The notes: generated by a model not told the origin, from the sequence alone. A DNA stretch of 64,000 bases from UBA11574 sp963752565 (GCA_963752565.1 CAVVZC010000006.1:186001-250000), one strand, 5' to 3'; shown: positions 46,758 through 56,253, counted from the stretch's first letter. Translations and numbers: made by a program.

Positions 46758-47123
46758 GTGAATTTATTTCGAATGGTCGACACCATTAAAAAACACCCTG
46801 ATTATCACAGGGCGGGAATGATCCTGTGCCATAACGGAATTGTCCGTGGCACATCGCGCAACGGGCGCAAGGTTTCAGGCCTAACGATTTCCGTTGATTA
46901 TGATAAACTGCGTCAGGTCATTGAAACGTATAAACAACAGCCCGGAATAATAGAAATACTCGTTGAAATCGCCGACAACAGGCACCTGAATGTAGGCGAT
47001 GACGTTATGCTTCTGGTTGTTGCCGGTGATATTCGCGAAAATGTTATTGTCGTGCTGAATGACACTCTGAATGCCATTAAAACCGGCGTTACGAGTAAAA
47101 CAGAATTTTTTATGCCCATATGA
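46758..47123 (+). CDS. moaE: MoaE-like molybdopterin synthase catalytic subunit
   Basis: 121 residues from GTG 46758 with AGGTG upstream; the same frame is open further up inside mobA but without a start site. FRMVDTIKKHPDYHRAGMIL and CHNGIVRGTSRNGRKVSGL match the MoaE start and the RGxxR region. VEIADNRHLNVGDDVMLLVV resembles the HRxGxxxVGexxVxvvV stretch of MoaE, but degraded. It is shorter than the E. coli protein, as in other Desulfobacterota, and lacks parts of the usual C-terminal Lys-containing motif. Context between mobA and moaC is strong support. Confidence 0.82.
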   Translation: MNLFRMVDTIKKHPDYHRAGMILCHNGIVRGTSRNGRKVSGLTISVDYDKLRQVIETYKQQPGIIEILVEIADNRHLNVGDDVMLLVVAGDIRENVIVVLNDTLNAIKTGVTSKTEFFMPI

Positions 47124-47133
47124 GGATTATTTT

Positions 47134-47613
47134 ATGTCTGAATTTACTCACATCGACAAACAAGGACGCGTGAGGATGGTCGATGTCACCGAAAAAGAAC
47201 CGACCCTGCGTGTTGCGGTTGCCCAAGGGATTGTCTCCATGAATCCGGACACTTTCGATAAAATTATGAATCAAACCGTACAAAAAGGGAACGTTCTCGA
47301 AACCGCACGAATTGCCGGTATCATGGCTGCAAAAAAAACTTCGGAACTGATCCCCATGTGTCATCCTTTGAACATCACACATATCGCCATCGATTTTTTC
47401 CCGGACAAAACAAAAAGTGCCATAAAAATAGAAGGGGCGGTCCGTATTATCGACCAGACAGGCGTTGAAATGGAAGCTTTGACTGCGGTATCCATCGCGG
47501 GGCTGACCATCTATGATATGTGCAAATCTTATGATCGCAAAATGATCATTTCTGATATATGCCTAGTGGAAAAATCAGGAGGGAAAAGCGGCATTTTTAT
47601 GAAAAAAGAGTAA
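47134..47613 (+). CDS. moaC: Cyclic pyranopterin monophosphate synthase
   Basis: 159 residues from ATG 47134 (GAGG upstream). FTHIDKQGRVRMVDVTEKEP starts the family. IPMCHPLNITHIAIDF carries the active-site Cys-His, and GVEMEALTAVSIAGLTIYDM the Glu-Met-Glu signature. DRKMIISDICLVEKSGGKSG ends it. It makes cPMP in Moco synthesis together with MoaA, which is not in the window. Third gene of mobA-moaE-moaC. Confidence 0.96.
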   Translation: MSEFTHIDKQGRVRMVDVTEKEPTLRVAVAQGIVSMNPDTFDKIMNQTVQKGNVLETARIAGIMAAKKTSELIPMCHPLNITHIAIDFFPDKTKSAIKIEGAVRIIDQTGVEMEALTAVSIAGLTIYDMCKSYDRKMIISDICLVEKSGGKSGIFMKKE

Positions 47614-47697
47614 TAATTTATATTTTTAATAATATTAAAGTGTTATGAGTGATTAATACAGCAAATTATCAACCCAACAACGTAATCTTTTAATCAG

Positions 47698-47863
47698 TGG
47701 CCATCCATAAGTGACTATTTTTGTTCAAGATCAAGACATGCGAAAAATATAACCACCCCGATGGAAAATCTACCGGGCCAAGCAGGCATATGTTTAATAT
47801 TCCGAGGATTATTTTTTAAGCATAACGCTGAGATTGGGCAAAAAGACCATTTATGGATGGCCA
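47698..47863. repeat. Short palindrome-ended element (family I), copy B
   Basis: Terminal repeats TGGCCATCCATAA (47698-47710) and TTATGGATGGCCA (47851-47863) are perfect over 13 bp. The core has the family I words in order: GTTCAAGATCAAG, TATAACCAC, TTCCGAGGATTA and GAGATTGGGCAAAA. An extra roughly 30-bp stretch sits in the middle compared with copy A. The arms are unrelated to those of copy A. It ends 34 bp before the start of the next gene. Confidence 0.72.
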
Positions 47864-47896
47864 TTAACGAGATCTGTATCCAGAAAGGTTTATATT

Positions 47897-48181
47897 ATGT
47901 CAAAATTAACCATTGCCGGACTGGTTTCATGGTTTATTGGAGGCCTGCTCTTCGCTTTTCAGGCGATAGAAACACTGATTCGCTCCCAAGGAAATATGGT
48001 CTGGAAAAAAATGACGCTTATGGATGTCATCGGCAAAAACTACTTTGATTGGATTGCAGGGATGCCCGAAGGAATCGTTCACAATATCGCTCAATATATT
48101 GTGACCATGCCGTTATTTATATTACTGTTTTGTGTCGGCATTCTATTTTTCATCTTGAACAGTTTAGTGTCTAAAGTATAA
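47897..48181 (+). CDS. Small membrane protein, two helices
   Basis: 94 residues from ATG 47897 (AAAGG upstream). It has an N-terminal helix (AGLVSWFIGGLLFAFQAIE) and a C-terminal helix (MPLFILLFCVGILFFILNSL) with an amphipathic middle (MDVIGKNYFDWIAGMP). It abuts mltA: its TAA is followed directly by the mltA ATG, so they are co-translated. No family recognised. A link to cell-wall turnover is only an inference from context. Confidence 0.65.
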   Translation: MSKLTIAGLVSWFIGGLLFAFQAIETLIRSQGNMVWKKMTLMDVIGKNYFDWIAGMPEGIVHNIAQYIVTMPLFILLFCVGILFFILNSLVSKV

Positions 48182-49411
48182 ATGAATCCTAAATTTTTTG
48201 TCAGAAACAGCTCAATTGTTCTTTTTTTATTTTTCTTTTCCCTGATTTTTGCAGGATGTGGCATCTTCAAAAAAAGACCGCCTGAAATAAAAGAAACCGC
48301 CTTGATAAAAATAGATCCATCCGCATATCCGGAATTTTTTGATGATATGGACTATGACGGTTTGGAGGACTGCATTCTTGGAAGTATTTCATATCTTAAT
48401 CGGGTTCCGCCGACAAAAACATTCAGGTTTGGACAAGACGTCTTTAACACGGCCCACATGATAAGATCCCTTGAGTATTTTCTTCATTTTATCCGAACAA
48501 AACCATTGAAGAATAAGCTGATACAATACATTAAGGAGAACTACCTGATTTACACCGCTGCGGGCAGTGATACTTTGGGACAGGTATTTTTTACCGGATA
48601 TTTCGAACCTGTTTTACAAGGGAGCCTTAACAAAGACACTGAATATCAAGTTCCAATTTATGCTCGACCTGATGATTTGACGACCATTGACCTCTCTCTT
48701 TTTTCCCAGCAGTACAAAGGGGAAACCATTGTCGGCAGATATATTAATCAACGTGTTGTGCCCTACTATGACCGAAAAGAAATCGAATACCAAGGGCTTC
48801 TGAAAGGTAAGGTTCAAGAGATCGCCTGGCTTAAGGACCGCCTTGACCTTTTCTTTTTACAGATTCAAGGATCAGGAAAAATTTATCTTGATAGCGGTGA
48901 AATCATTAATGTCCACTACCATGGATCAAACGGCCAGCCCTACCGGAGCATCGGCAAGCTGCTTATTGACGAAGGCAAAATATCCCGCGAAGAGATATCT
49001 ATGCAAAAAATTCGTGATTATTTACGCCGTCACCCTGAAGAAGTCGAAACCGTTTTAAATTATAATCCCAGCTATGTGTTCTTTAAAGTCGAAAAAGACG
49101 GTCCTCTCGGATCTTTAGAGGTAAAATTGACGCCAGGACGATCCATTGCTCTGGACCGTCGTATATTTCCTTCGGCCGGACTGGCATTCATTGAAACCAA
49201 AAAACCGTTGATTAATGGAGATGGGACGATTCCCAAATGGATGGCGTTTTCTCGATTTGTTCTGAATCAGGATACCGGTGGCGCCATTCGGGGTCCCGGC
49301 CGGGCTGACCTGTTTTGGGGAAACGGACCATACGCTGAGATCGCCGCCGGTCATATGCAGGAATTCGGCAAACTCTATTTTTTGATACTTAAACCGGACA
49401 TCCTTAAATGA
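48182..49411 (+). CDS. mltA: Membrane-bound lytic murein transglycosylase A
   Basis: 409 residues. A lipobox (IFAGC) anchors it to the outer membrane. MltA domain marks are FFTGYFEPVLQGSLNKDTEY, VPIYARPDDL, IQGSGKIYLDSGEIINVHYH and GSNGQPYRSIGKLLIDEG. The C-terminal 3D domain has QDTGGAIRGPGRADLFWGNG with the catalytic Asp. It cleaves peptidoglycan glycan strands to 1,6-anhydro ends. Complete. Confidence 0.94.
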   Translation: MNPKFFVRNSSIVLFLFFFSLIFAGCGIFKKRPPEIKETALIKIDPSAYPEFFDDMDYDGLEDCILGSISYLNRVPPTKTFRFGQDVFNTAHMIRSLEYFLHFIRTKPLKNKLIQYIKENYLIYTAAGSDTLGQVFFTGYFEPVLQGSLNKDTEYQVPIYARPDDLTTIDLSLFSQQYKGETIVGRYINQRVVPYYDRKEIEYQGLLKGKVQEIAWLKDRLDLFFLQIQGSGKIYLDSGEIINVHYHGSNGQPYRSIGKLLIDEGKISREEISMQKIRDYLRRHPEEVETVLNYNPSYVFFKVEKDGPLGSLEVKLTPGRSIALDRRIFPSAGLAFIETKKPLINGDGTIPKWMAFSRFVLNQDTGGAIRGPGRADLFWGNGPYAEIAAGHMQEFGKLYFLILKPDILK

Positions 49412-49682
49412 GTTACTAAGGAGTACAAATCCTACTCGACATTTTTTACTGATATACGGACGTTGATATCAAAACAGAAAAAGTTGCAAGTGCCTAAAAT
49501 GAGCTAAAGTGATCTAAAGTTAAGGAATTTTTAGCCAATTATGTAAGTCCATTTTATGATGGTGTTTTTATCTGATGTTAGCCATGAAGGATCATCGCCA
49601 TATGTTTTCAAAAAAGGTTATATGCTTGACTCTTTTTTGTAAAAAATTTATGAGTATTTTTTAGCTTTTATCATTTCTTTCG
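49412..49682. other. Intergenic region with family IV repeat
   Basis: Holds AAGTGCCTAAAATGAGCTAA with AGTGATCTAAAGTTAAGGAA (49486-49527), a partial copy of the repeat at 10036 and 59873. No gene. Confidence 0.5.
49486..49530. repeat. Dispersed repeat (family IV), copy 2 (one arm)
   Basis: Left-arm sequence AGTGCCTAAAATGAGCTAAA followed by GTGATCTAAAGTTAAGGAAT. It has an internal near-duplication TGAGCTAAAG/TGATCTAAAG. The complementary right arm is not evident here. Confidence 0.55.
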
Positions 49683-49827
49683 ACAAGCCATCTCAAAAAT
49701 GCAGATTATGTTCAAGGACAAGGCGCGAGCCGATGAAAAAGCACAGCATACATAGGAGTATGTGAGCATTTTGAAGAGGCTCGAAACGCCGTAATTGAGC
49801 GTTAGATGTATTTTTGAGATGGCTTGT
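49683..49827. repeat. Short palindrome-ended element (family I-like), copy C
   Basis: The terminal repeats are 21 bp with one mismatch: ACAAGCCATCTCAAAAATG (49683 on) and CATTTTTGAGATGGCTTGT-type at 49807-49827 (reads TATTTTTGAGATGGCTTGT). The core begins TGTTCAAGGACAAGGCG, like copies A and B, then GATGAAAAAGCACAGCATAC and TTTTGAAGAGGCTCGAAACG. It is placed directly upstream of the tatB ribosome site. Confidence 0.72.
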
Positions 49828-49845
49828 ACTGTTAAGGAGTCACCT

Positions 49846-50184
49846 ATGTTTGGCATTGGCATGCCTGAAATGTTGTTGATCTTGGCAATCGCACTGATTG
49901 TTATCGGACCTAAAAAACTTCCGGACCTTGCAAAATCCTTAGGACGTGCGTTTGCCGAGTTTAAGCGGGCCACGTCCGAATTAAAAGAATCTTTAGAAAT
50001 TGATTCTGAATTAAAAGATATTAAAACAACCTTTAATGACATGAGCAGCGAAATTAAGGAAGCCATCGATGTAGATATCGATACAAAACCTGAAGATCAA
50101 AACCTTTCTGATAATTCCGGCGAAAAACAACATGAAAATAAAATCCAAGAAAAAAAATCGGACGGTTCAATAAGTAATGGATGA
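49846..50184 (+). CDS. tatB: Twin-arginine translocase subunit TatB/TatA
   Basis: 112 residues from ATG 49846 (TAAGGAG upstream). An N-terminal membrane helix (FGIGMPEMLLILAIALIVIG) ends in GPKKLPDLAKSLGRAFAEF, the hinge and amphipathic helix of TatA/B. A long polar, acidic tail follows. The early Glu (MPEM) is TatB-like. It forms with TatC the receptor for folded, cofactor-containing exported proteins. Overlaps tatC by 8 bp. The start lies only 18 bp after the end of element C, so that element borders or contains its promoter. Confidence 0.9.
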   Translation: MFGIGMPEMLLILAIALIVIGPKKLPDLAKSLGRAFAEFKRATSELKESLEIDSELKDIKTTFNDMSSEIKEAIDVDIDTKPEDQNLSDNSGEKQHENKIQEKKSDGSISNG

Positions 50185-50967
50185 TCAAGATAAAATCCCT
50201 TTTACCGCTCACCTTGAAGAACTCAGAAAACGTCTGATTATCTGTTTTGCCGCCGTCGGCATCGGTTTTGTCTTGTCATACGGTTTTAAGGAAAAACTCT
50301 TTCAAATCTTAACTCGCCCCTTGATCGGGGTCATGCAAACCGGCGACAAGCTTATCTTTACCGGCCTTCCTGAAGCTTTCTTTACTTACTTGAAGGTCGC
50401 ATTTCTCTTTGGCATTATTCTGGCCACCCCTATTATCTTTTATCAGTTCTGGATGTTTGTCGCACCGGGGTTGTATGACAAGGAAAAACGTTTGATGCTC
50501 CCCATTGTTTTTCTGTCCACTGTTTTCTTTGTCGGCGGTGCATTTTTCGGATATTTTATCGTATTTCCTTACGGCTTTAAGTTTTTTTTAGGGTTTGCCT
50601 CTGATATTATACGGCCCTCCCATCCATGCGAGAATATTTAAGTTTTGCCTCAAAATTATTACTCGCCTTTGGTCTTGTTTTTGAACTTCCTTTGATTATT
50701 ACATTTCTAGCCAAGCTCGGCATGGTTTCCGTAAGTTTTTTAAAGAAAAATAGAAAATATGCGCTACTTTTGTTTTTTGTCGGGGCAGCCATTTTAACGC
50801 CTCCGGATGTTGTAACACAAATTATGATGGCGTTGCCTCTGATGGTGCTTTATGAAATCAGCATTGTCGGCGCGAGAATTTTCGGAAAAAAGAAACCGGC
50901 AGAAGACGATAATAATGAGGTGTTTAATAGAGAAAAGAGCAAAAAGGATAAGGGAAACCACGGATGA
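50177..50967 (+). CDS. tatC: Twin-arginine translocase subunit TatC, frameshifted
   Basis: Frame 1 from ATG 50177 gives IPFTAHLEELRKRLIICFAA, LPEAFFTYLKVAFLFGIILA, FYQFWMFVAPGLYDKEKRL, then GFASDIIRP, after which it runs out at 50641. The rest of TatC lies in another frame from about 50617: LPSMREYLSFASKLLLAFGL, FELPLIITFLAKLG, AILTPPDVVTQIMMALPLM. One missing base in the CCC at 50615-50617 joins them perfectly. The joined protein is about 263 residues, normal length, with six helices. The last residues run into a repeat (CACGGATGAACACG). Probably functional if the indel is an error. Confidence 0.9.
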
Positions 50968-51297
50968 ACACGAATAAACACAAATTTTTTAAAAAATAAG
51001 AAAGTAAGAAAGTGAAGAGCAAGAAGGTGGGAAGGTAAGAAGGTTGGCATGTTTTAGAGTCTCCGACCTTCTGATTTTCTAACCTTCTTAACTTCTTGTT
51101 TTCCGGGATCTTCTCATCTTCTAGTTACAATTGCGTCCATTTGCTTGCCCCGTAGGTTCGGCAAATCTTACTGGGGCAATTATCTATTTTCTAATTCCTA
51201 TTTCCTCTTTTTAATATTGACAGATCAATTTCGAATTGATAGGTATCGTTGCGTTTTGTTCGTCACAACTCAAACAGAGAACGAAAGGGGATAACAC
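50968..51297. other. Intergenic region with purine/pyrimidine-biased inverted repeats
   Basis: It begins with the widespread CACGGATGAACACGAATAAA motif (about 50958-50984). A purine-rich arm with GAAGGTGGGAAGGTAAGAAG (51025 on) pairs loosely with a pyrimidine-rich arm (CCGACCTTCTGATTTTCTAA, 51063 on). No gene seen. The cytochrome promoter should lie at about 51180-51290. Confidence 0.5.
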
Positions 51298-51792
51298 GTG
51301 GTTATGAGCAAAAAACACTGGATCATTGCAACGATTGCGGTAATAGCAACCCTCTTTATTACCACCGGAATCTATGCCGGTAAAGAGGTCAAAGATGAAA
51401 TCATTATGAACAACAAAGCATATGCCAAACATACCAAGGGCATACAAACATTTTCACACAAAAAGCATGCCAAGGAATATGCTGAGAAAAATCCGGAGTT
51501 GTATAAAAACGGTTGCGGAGATTGTCATCATGACAAAGACAACAAACCGCTGAGCAATTTAAAAGAAGGTGACGAGGTCCAAAACTGCATCGAGTGCCAC
51601 AAAAAACCCGGTTACATTAAAGGCAAAGAAGCTAAAGGACTGTCAAAGGAGAAAAAGCGCGAATATCATGCCAATGCCATACATGATAACTGCAAAGGAT
51701 GTCACAGGGATTTTAACAAGAAAATGAAGTTAAAATCAAAAGATAAGGGGGCAGCGCCGACAAGCTGCAAACAGTGCCATCCCAAAACATAA
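51298..51792 (+). CDS. Tetraheme cytochrome c3 family protein
   Basis: 164 residues. A signal peptide (WIIATIAVIATLFITTGIYA) is followed by a periplasmic domain with four heme-binding motifs CGDCH, CIECH, CKGCH and CKQCH, plus extra His (FSHKKHAKEY, CHHDKD) for bis-His ligation as in class III cytochromes. It shuttles electrons between periplasmic hydrogenase or formate dehydrogenase and membrane complexes. GTG 51298 fits the AAAGGGG site best; ATG 51304 is the alternative. Its own terminator follows. It converges on the dsr operon. Confidence 0.93.
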   Translation: MVMSKKHWIIATIAVIATLFITTGIYAGKEVKDEIIMNNKAYAKHTKGIQTFSHKKHAKEYAEKNPELYKNGCGDCHHDKDNKPLSNLKEGDEVQNCIECHKKPGYIKGKEAKGLSKEKKREYHANAIHDNCKGCHRDFNKKMKLKSKDKGAAPTSCKQCHPKT

Positions 51793-51820
51793 TCATCGTA
51801 TAATACAGAAATCTATTAAA

Positions 51821-51862
51821 TGGGGTAATCGTCTTTTATGAGATGATTGCCCTATTTTTTTT
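51821..51862 (+). terminator. Terminator of the cytochrome c3 gene
   Basis: GGGGTAATCGTC (51822-51833) pairs with GATGATTGCCCT (about 51842-51853) using two G-T pairs. It is followed by ATTTTTTTTG and TTTTTT. Confidence 0.75.
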
Positions 51863-51967
51863 GCTTTTTTCGTTGCATTCACAAGTTCCGGGTTCACCCT
51901 TCAAGGGTTAATGGGTTGATGGAAGATTAAATTATGGATCTAACCTTGAACTCTGAACTTTGAACCC

Positions 51968-53400
51968 TCAACGATTATCTTTTTTATAAGCCATCGCATT
52001 GCGGACCATAGCTTCGGCCCATAACGGCGTACCAAGGGCATGGATATGAGTATAAGTGGCCAGAACATTTTTATAACAGACCCCGTCCCGCTGATTCAAA
52101 AAACCGCTCCCACGTTTCATGCCAAAGGCCAGATCTTTATCCGTTCCACGCCATTTTATGACTTTCGAATAGTGAAACTCATGACCTTTAATTTCAGAAC
52201 CGATGTTATAATAGGGATTCTCATGTTCCACTGAAACCACCGTGTACCCGTGCCCCTGGGGTTTTTTGGAAAATCCAAATACCACCGGAAGCACCCCGGC
52301 CATGGGGAAAGTCCCTTCGTCCAGAACAAGCTCCTCCCCGAGATACATAAGACCACCGCACTCCGCATATATGGGCAGACCCTTTTCTGCCAGATCTTTT
52401 AATTGTTTTCTGAAGGTTACATTGTCTGCCAGTTCTTGGGCATGGGTTTCAGGAAATCCGCCACCAATGTACAAGCGCGTCCACCGGGGGAATGACATCG
52501 GTTGTAAAGGGGCTAACCATCATGGTTTCTGCTCCTGCATGCCCGAAGTGCCTCGATATTTTCCGGATAATAGAACTGAAACGCAGAATCCTTGATGATA
52601 CCGATGACAGGAGCCGATCGGAGCGAAGCGGAGACCCCGCTTCGGCGTGGATACTGCGTTCGGTTTTCATGCCTGATCTTCTCCTGTGCAGCTTCCGGTG
52701 CAGCAAGTGGGCCGGCATTAACGGAAACTTCGGCCAACGCTTTAAGGTCAAGATAACGAGCGGCTATTTTGGATGCATCATGTACGGCATCCATGGCACA
52801 GCCGTGTTCCGGGGTTGGAACCAGCCCCAAGTGTCTTTCCGGGAATTTTTCCCAGTCGAGTTTCGGGATTGCGCCTAGCACCGGGATATTGCAATACTGC
52901 TCAATATTTTTCCGAAGAACATTTTCATGACGGGGTCCCGCCACCCGATTCAGGATCACCCCTTTTATGGCAACATCAGGATCGAACTTCAAACACCCCA
53001 GCACAGCCGCCGCCATGGTTCGGGTGGATTTTGTGCAGTCGATGCAAAGCACAACAGGTGTCTTAAGAAGCTTGGCCAATTCCGCCGTACTGGTACTCCC
53101 ATGGATATCAATGCCATCGTATAATCCACGATTTCCTTCGATAACCGAAATACCGTCTTTTGTGGAATGGGAAAAAAATGATTGAAGGATATGCGGTTTT
53201 TCAACCAGGAAGGTGTCTAGATTGTAGCAGGGCCGGCCGGCCGCAAGAGAAAGCCAGCCGGCATCAATATAGTCCGGACCTTTTTTAAAAGGTGTGACGT
53301 GTTTGCCCGATTCTTTCCATGCAGCAGTGATTCCGATGGATACGATGGTCTTCCCCGCTCCTCCCCGCAGGGCTGAAATTAAAATTCGGGGGAAATCCAT
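51968..53400 (-). CDS. dsrN: DsrN/CbiA-type cobyrinate (siroheme) amidase, twice frameshifted
   Basis: Three frames make one glutamine-dependent amidotransferase. Frame 1 (ATG 53400 with GGAAG; ATG 53415 also possible) has LISALRGGAGKTIVSIGITA (ATP loop) and PFKKGPDYIDAGWLSLAAGR, to NIEALRAC. Frame 2 has GAETMMVSPFTTDVIPPVDAL. Frame 3 has YIGGGFPETHAQELAD and the glutaminase Cys in YAECGGLMYLGEEL. The joins need one extra base each, near 52532 (TGC-A-GGA) and 52477 (CTT-G-TAC). In sulfate reducers this gene follows dsrABD and is thought to amidate siroheme for DsrAB. Start-to-stop order and spacing fit that. Confidence 0.88.
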
Positions 53401-53478
53401 ATCTTCCTGCTGCATAGAAGGCTTTTAAATAAAAATAAGTTCTCATATCGGCCATTTCAAACAGAAAATGTTTGGTTT

Positions 53479-53715
53479 TTAATCTTCGTGCTCGGCATGG
53501 GCCTGTTTACCGGCACCTTTGAGTCCATACAAGGATGTGCTTCCGCTGGACCAGTATTCGAGAATTTCCTCTGTTACCATCTGGTTAATCAGCTTTTTGG
53601 CAACTCTGGGTTTTAAACCGAGTATTTTTGCCAAATCATTAAAGTAAAACTTGGTTTTACTTTTTTTCTTTTGCAGCCCTGCTACGATTTTTTCTTTTGC
53701 CTCTTCGTAATCCAT
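53479..53715 (-). CDS. dsrD: Dissimilatory sulfite reductase D
   Basis: 78 residues, standard DsrD length. A winged-helix protein: KTKFYFNDLAKILGLKPRVA (about 19-38) and KKLINQMVTEEILEYWSSGS (about 39-58), ending SLYGLKGAGKQ. DsrD binds DsrAB and raises sulfite reduction activity; it is a hallmark of reductive (not oxidative) Dsr pathways. GAGG precedes ATG 53715. It lies 57 bp after dsrB. It is the one dsr gene here with no break. Confidence 0.95.
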   Translation of the reverse strand: MDYEEAKEKIVAGLQKKKSKTKFYFNDLAKILGLKPRVAKKLINQMVTEEILEYWSSGSTSLYGLKGAGKQAHAEHED

Positions 53716-53772
53716 TGATTGAGCCTCTTTTTATTAAGGGGGTACATATCGTACCCCCTATTGTGTTGACGA

Positions 53773-54922
53773 TTAGAATTTAAATTGAGTGGTCTGGCGC
53801 CAGGTATAATATGCCGGATCACGGAAATCATCGATAAGGTGATGGGTAAACTCAAGTTCACATTTTTCAAAGAATCTTTCCCATCCGATCCTTTCCGCCC
53901 ACTCACCAACACGTTCATATTTATTGGCACCGGCTGCATAGGCTTCGACGATTTTCTTGATACAATCCGTGGTCGAAGGCCAGCGTGGCATTTCGTTGGG
54001 CATAAACGCCACAACGACCTTGGAAAACTTGGGAGCGCTGATCCGGTTGGACACCTTGCCGCCGACCATGAGCACGATACCGTCACCCACATCATCAGCC
54101 AGCGGCATGGACGGACACATGGTGTAGCAGTTACCGCAGAACATACATCTGGGCTCGTTTACGAAACACTTTTCACCTTGGTTCCGTCGGCAAGTTCAAC
54201 CTTGGCCGGTTTGATGGCAGCCGTCGGACAGGCAGCAATGGCCAGCGGAATTTCGCACATCTTGTCCAGGTATTCATGATCCAGCATCGGCGGTTTGCGG
54301 TGATACCCCAGAATGGCGATATCCGAGCAGTGAACCGCACCGCACATGTTCAGACAGCATGCCAGGGATACCCGAAGCTGGGCCGGAAGCCGCATGTTTT
54401 GAAAATCATCAAACAGCACGTCCATGGTGGCTTTTACCGGACCCGATGCATCTGTTGCCGGTGTGTGGCAGTGAATCCAGCCCTGGGTGTGGACGATATT
54501 GGTGACACCGGCGCCGGTACCGCCGATGGGGAATTTAAAACAGCCGCCGGCAAACTTTCGGCTTGCAAGATCCTGTTTTAACGGCTCAACCTTGTCTTTG
54601 CTGTCCACCATGAATTCGATGTTGTTACGGGTGGTGAACCGCAAATGTCCGTCACAATGCTTGTCTGCAATTTCACAGATTTCACGAATATGGGAGACGA
54701 CTCATGAGACGGCAGCCACCGACCCTTACCGTATATACTTCATCACCGGTTTCAGAAACATGAACCAGAACACCGGGTTCCAGAATTTCATGATAGAGCC
54801 ATTTGCCCTTGTTTTTCTTAATCACCGGCGGATAGAATTCATCATATTTTCTTGGACCGATGTCGGTTATTCTGTTTTCCATCGGTTTGTCTAGGATTAT
54901 AACCTGAGGATATAAATGCCAT
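53773..54922 (-). CDS. dsrB: Dissimilatory sulfite reductase beta subunit, three frameshifts
   Basis: ATG 54922 (GGGGG upstream) starts MAFISSGYNPRQ. One extra A (54887-54889) leads into PMENRITDIGPRKYDEF. One extra C (54692-54694) leads from RVGGCRLMSRL into HIREICEIADKHCDGHLRF. One missing T (54164-54166) leads from TKVKSV into FVNEPRCMFCGNCYTMCP. Cluster-binding cysteines (ACCLNMCGAVHC; CMFCGNCYTMC) and the end YYTWRQTTQFKF are typical. It pairs with DsrA as an alpha2beta2 siroheme enzyme reducing sulfite. Residues between the breaks look fully conserved, so read errors are more likely than decay. Confidence 0.93.
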
Positions 54923-54934
54923 GGTCTTTACCCC

Positions 54935-56253
54935 CTATCTTTGATGGTGTTTTCTGAATTCGTTAATATCACGGTCAAATCCGCCTTCGACTTCTTCTTC
55001 TTTCCAGAAGATGTACGGATTGTGACGCGGTTCCTGAACATGCTGCGGATCCGGTTTAATACCCGTCACCTCAAGCAGTTTCTGGAAGCCCTGACGTTTC
55101 ATGAGTTCGCCGAGTCGTTCGCGGTTCTTGCCTTCTTCCATCCACCAGTCCCAGATGTTTTCAATGACTTCTCTTGATTTCATCGTAAGGCTCTTCAACC
55201 TTAATAAACGGAACCAGAAGAGAGCCCATCTGAGCACCGTCAAGAATCGGTGCTTTTGCACCGACCAGGATTGAACAGCCCCGGTCTTCACCGATTCTCA
55301 AGGCTCTTGGCATGACATTGATGCAGTGCATGCATCGGGTGCACTCACGATTATCTATTTTCAGCTTTCCGTCTTCTAACCACATACATTCGGTGGGACA
55401 AAGGTCGATCACCTCTTTCTGAATGTCAAACGGTCCCCAGTCACGACCGGCATGAGATCCGCCATTGGGCGGAAGTTCTCCGCCCACATAGGCCTTGACC
55501 GCTTCCTGATCGATTCGGATATCATCTCGCCAGGTGCCGATAAAAGACATGTCCGCACCGTGCGATGGATGCCACGCAGCAGTTGGGGCACCCGTCAAAT
55601 TTAAATTTGAACTTGTATGGGAATGCCGGCCGATGAAGCTCATCCTGATATTCCACGGTAAGATGATGACAGAGTGCCTGGGTATCGAAGCAGGCCCATT
55701 CACAGCGAGCCTGTCCCACACAGTCGGAAGGTGTTCTCAGGTTTGACCCGGAACCGCCCAGATCCTGATTCATATTATGGGTCAGTTCCCAAAAAATCTC
55801 TTCAAGCTGCGGTGTTGTGGTACCCAGAAAGATGATATCACCGGTTGAACCGTGCATGTTGGTGATACCACTGCCGCGCAGTCCCAGAGATCACAAATTT
55901 GTCTTAAGATATTCAGCGGTATAAAATTTGCCGGCCGGCTGGTTGACACACGCATGGTGTGAAAATGGGCAACACCCGGAAACATCTCGGGCTGGTCACA
56001 ATATCTTCCGATAACACCACCGCCATAGCCGAACACACCGACGATTCCGCCATGCTTCCAGTGGGTTCTTCCGTGCTTGAAAGACAGTTCCAGCACACCC
56101 AGAAGGTCTTCACATACATCCACCGGAATCTGGTACTCTAATCTTATCCTGATTCTTTGCCCTTGATTCGGCCTCCTGCTTTAGATCAGACACAAAACTC
56201 GGCCATGGCCCGCTTTCAAGCTGGTCCAGCAAAGGGGTTTTATGTTTTGCCAT
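54935..56253 (-). CDS. dsrA: Dissimilatory sulfite reductase alpha subunit, six frameshifts
   Basis: ATG 56253 has GGAGG upstream. The protein starts MAKHKTPLLDQLESGPWPSF and ends DINEFRKHHQR. I follow it through six one-base indels: extra near 56136 (before YQIPVDVCEDLLG), missing near 55946 (before NQPAGKFYTAEYLK), extra near 55900 (before ICDLWD), missing near 55882 (before RGSGITNMHGSTGD), extra near 55557 (before ADMSFIGTWRDD), extra near 55172 (before EVIENIWDWW). Siroheme and cluster motifs survive, e.g. RDWGPFDIQKE, CTRCMHCINVMPRAL. Residue conservation is high throughout. First gene of dsrABDN. Confidence 0.93.

Noticed and set aside
51025..51135. Possible CRISPR or tandem array
   Set aside because: The repeats are short, imperfect and without regular spacers; no cas gene nearby.
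53773..56253. Programmed frameshifting in dsrA and dsrB
   Set aside because: The breaks go in both directions, occur at unrelated sequences without slippery motifs or stems, and are too many to be regulatory.
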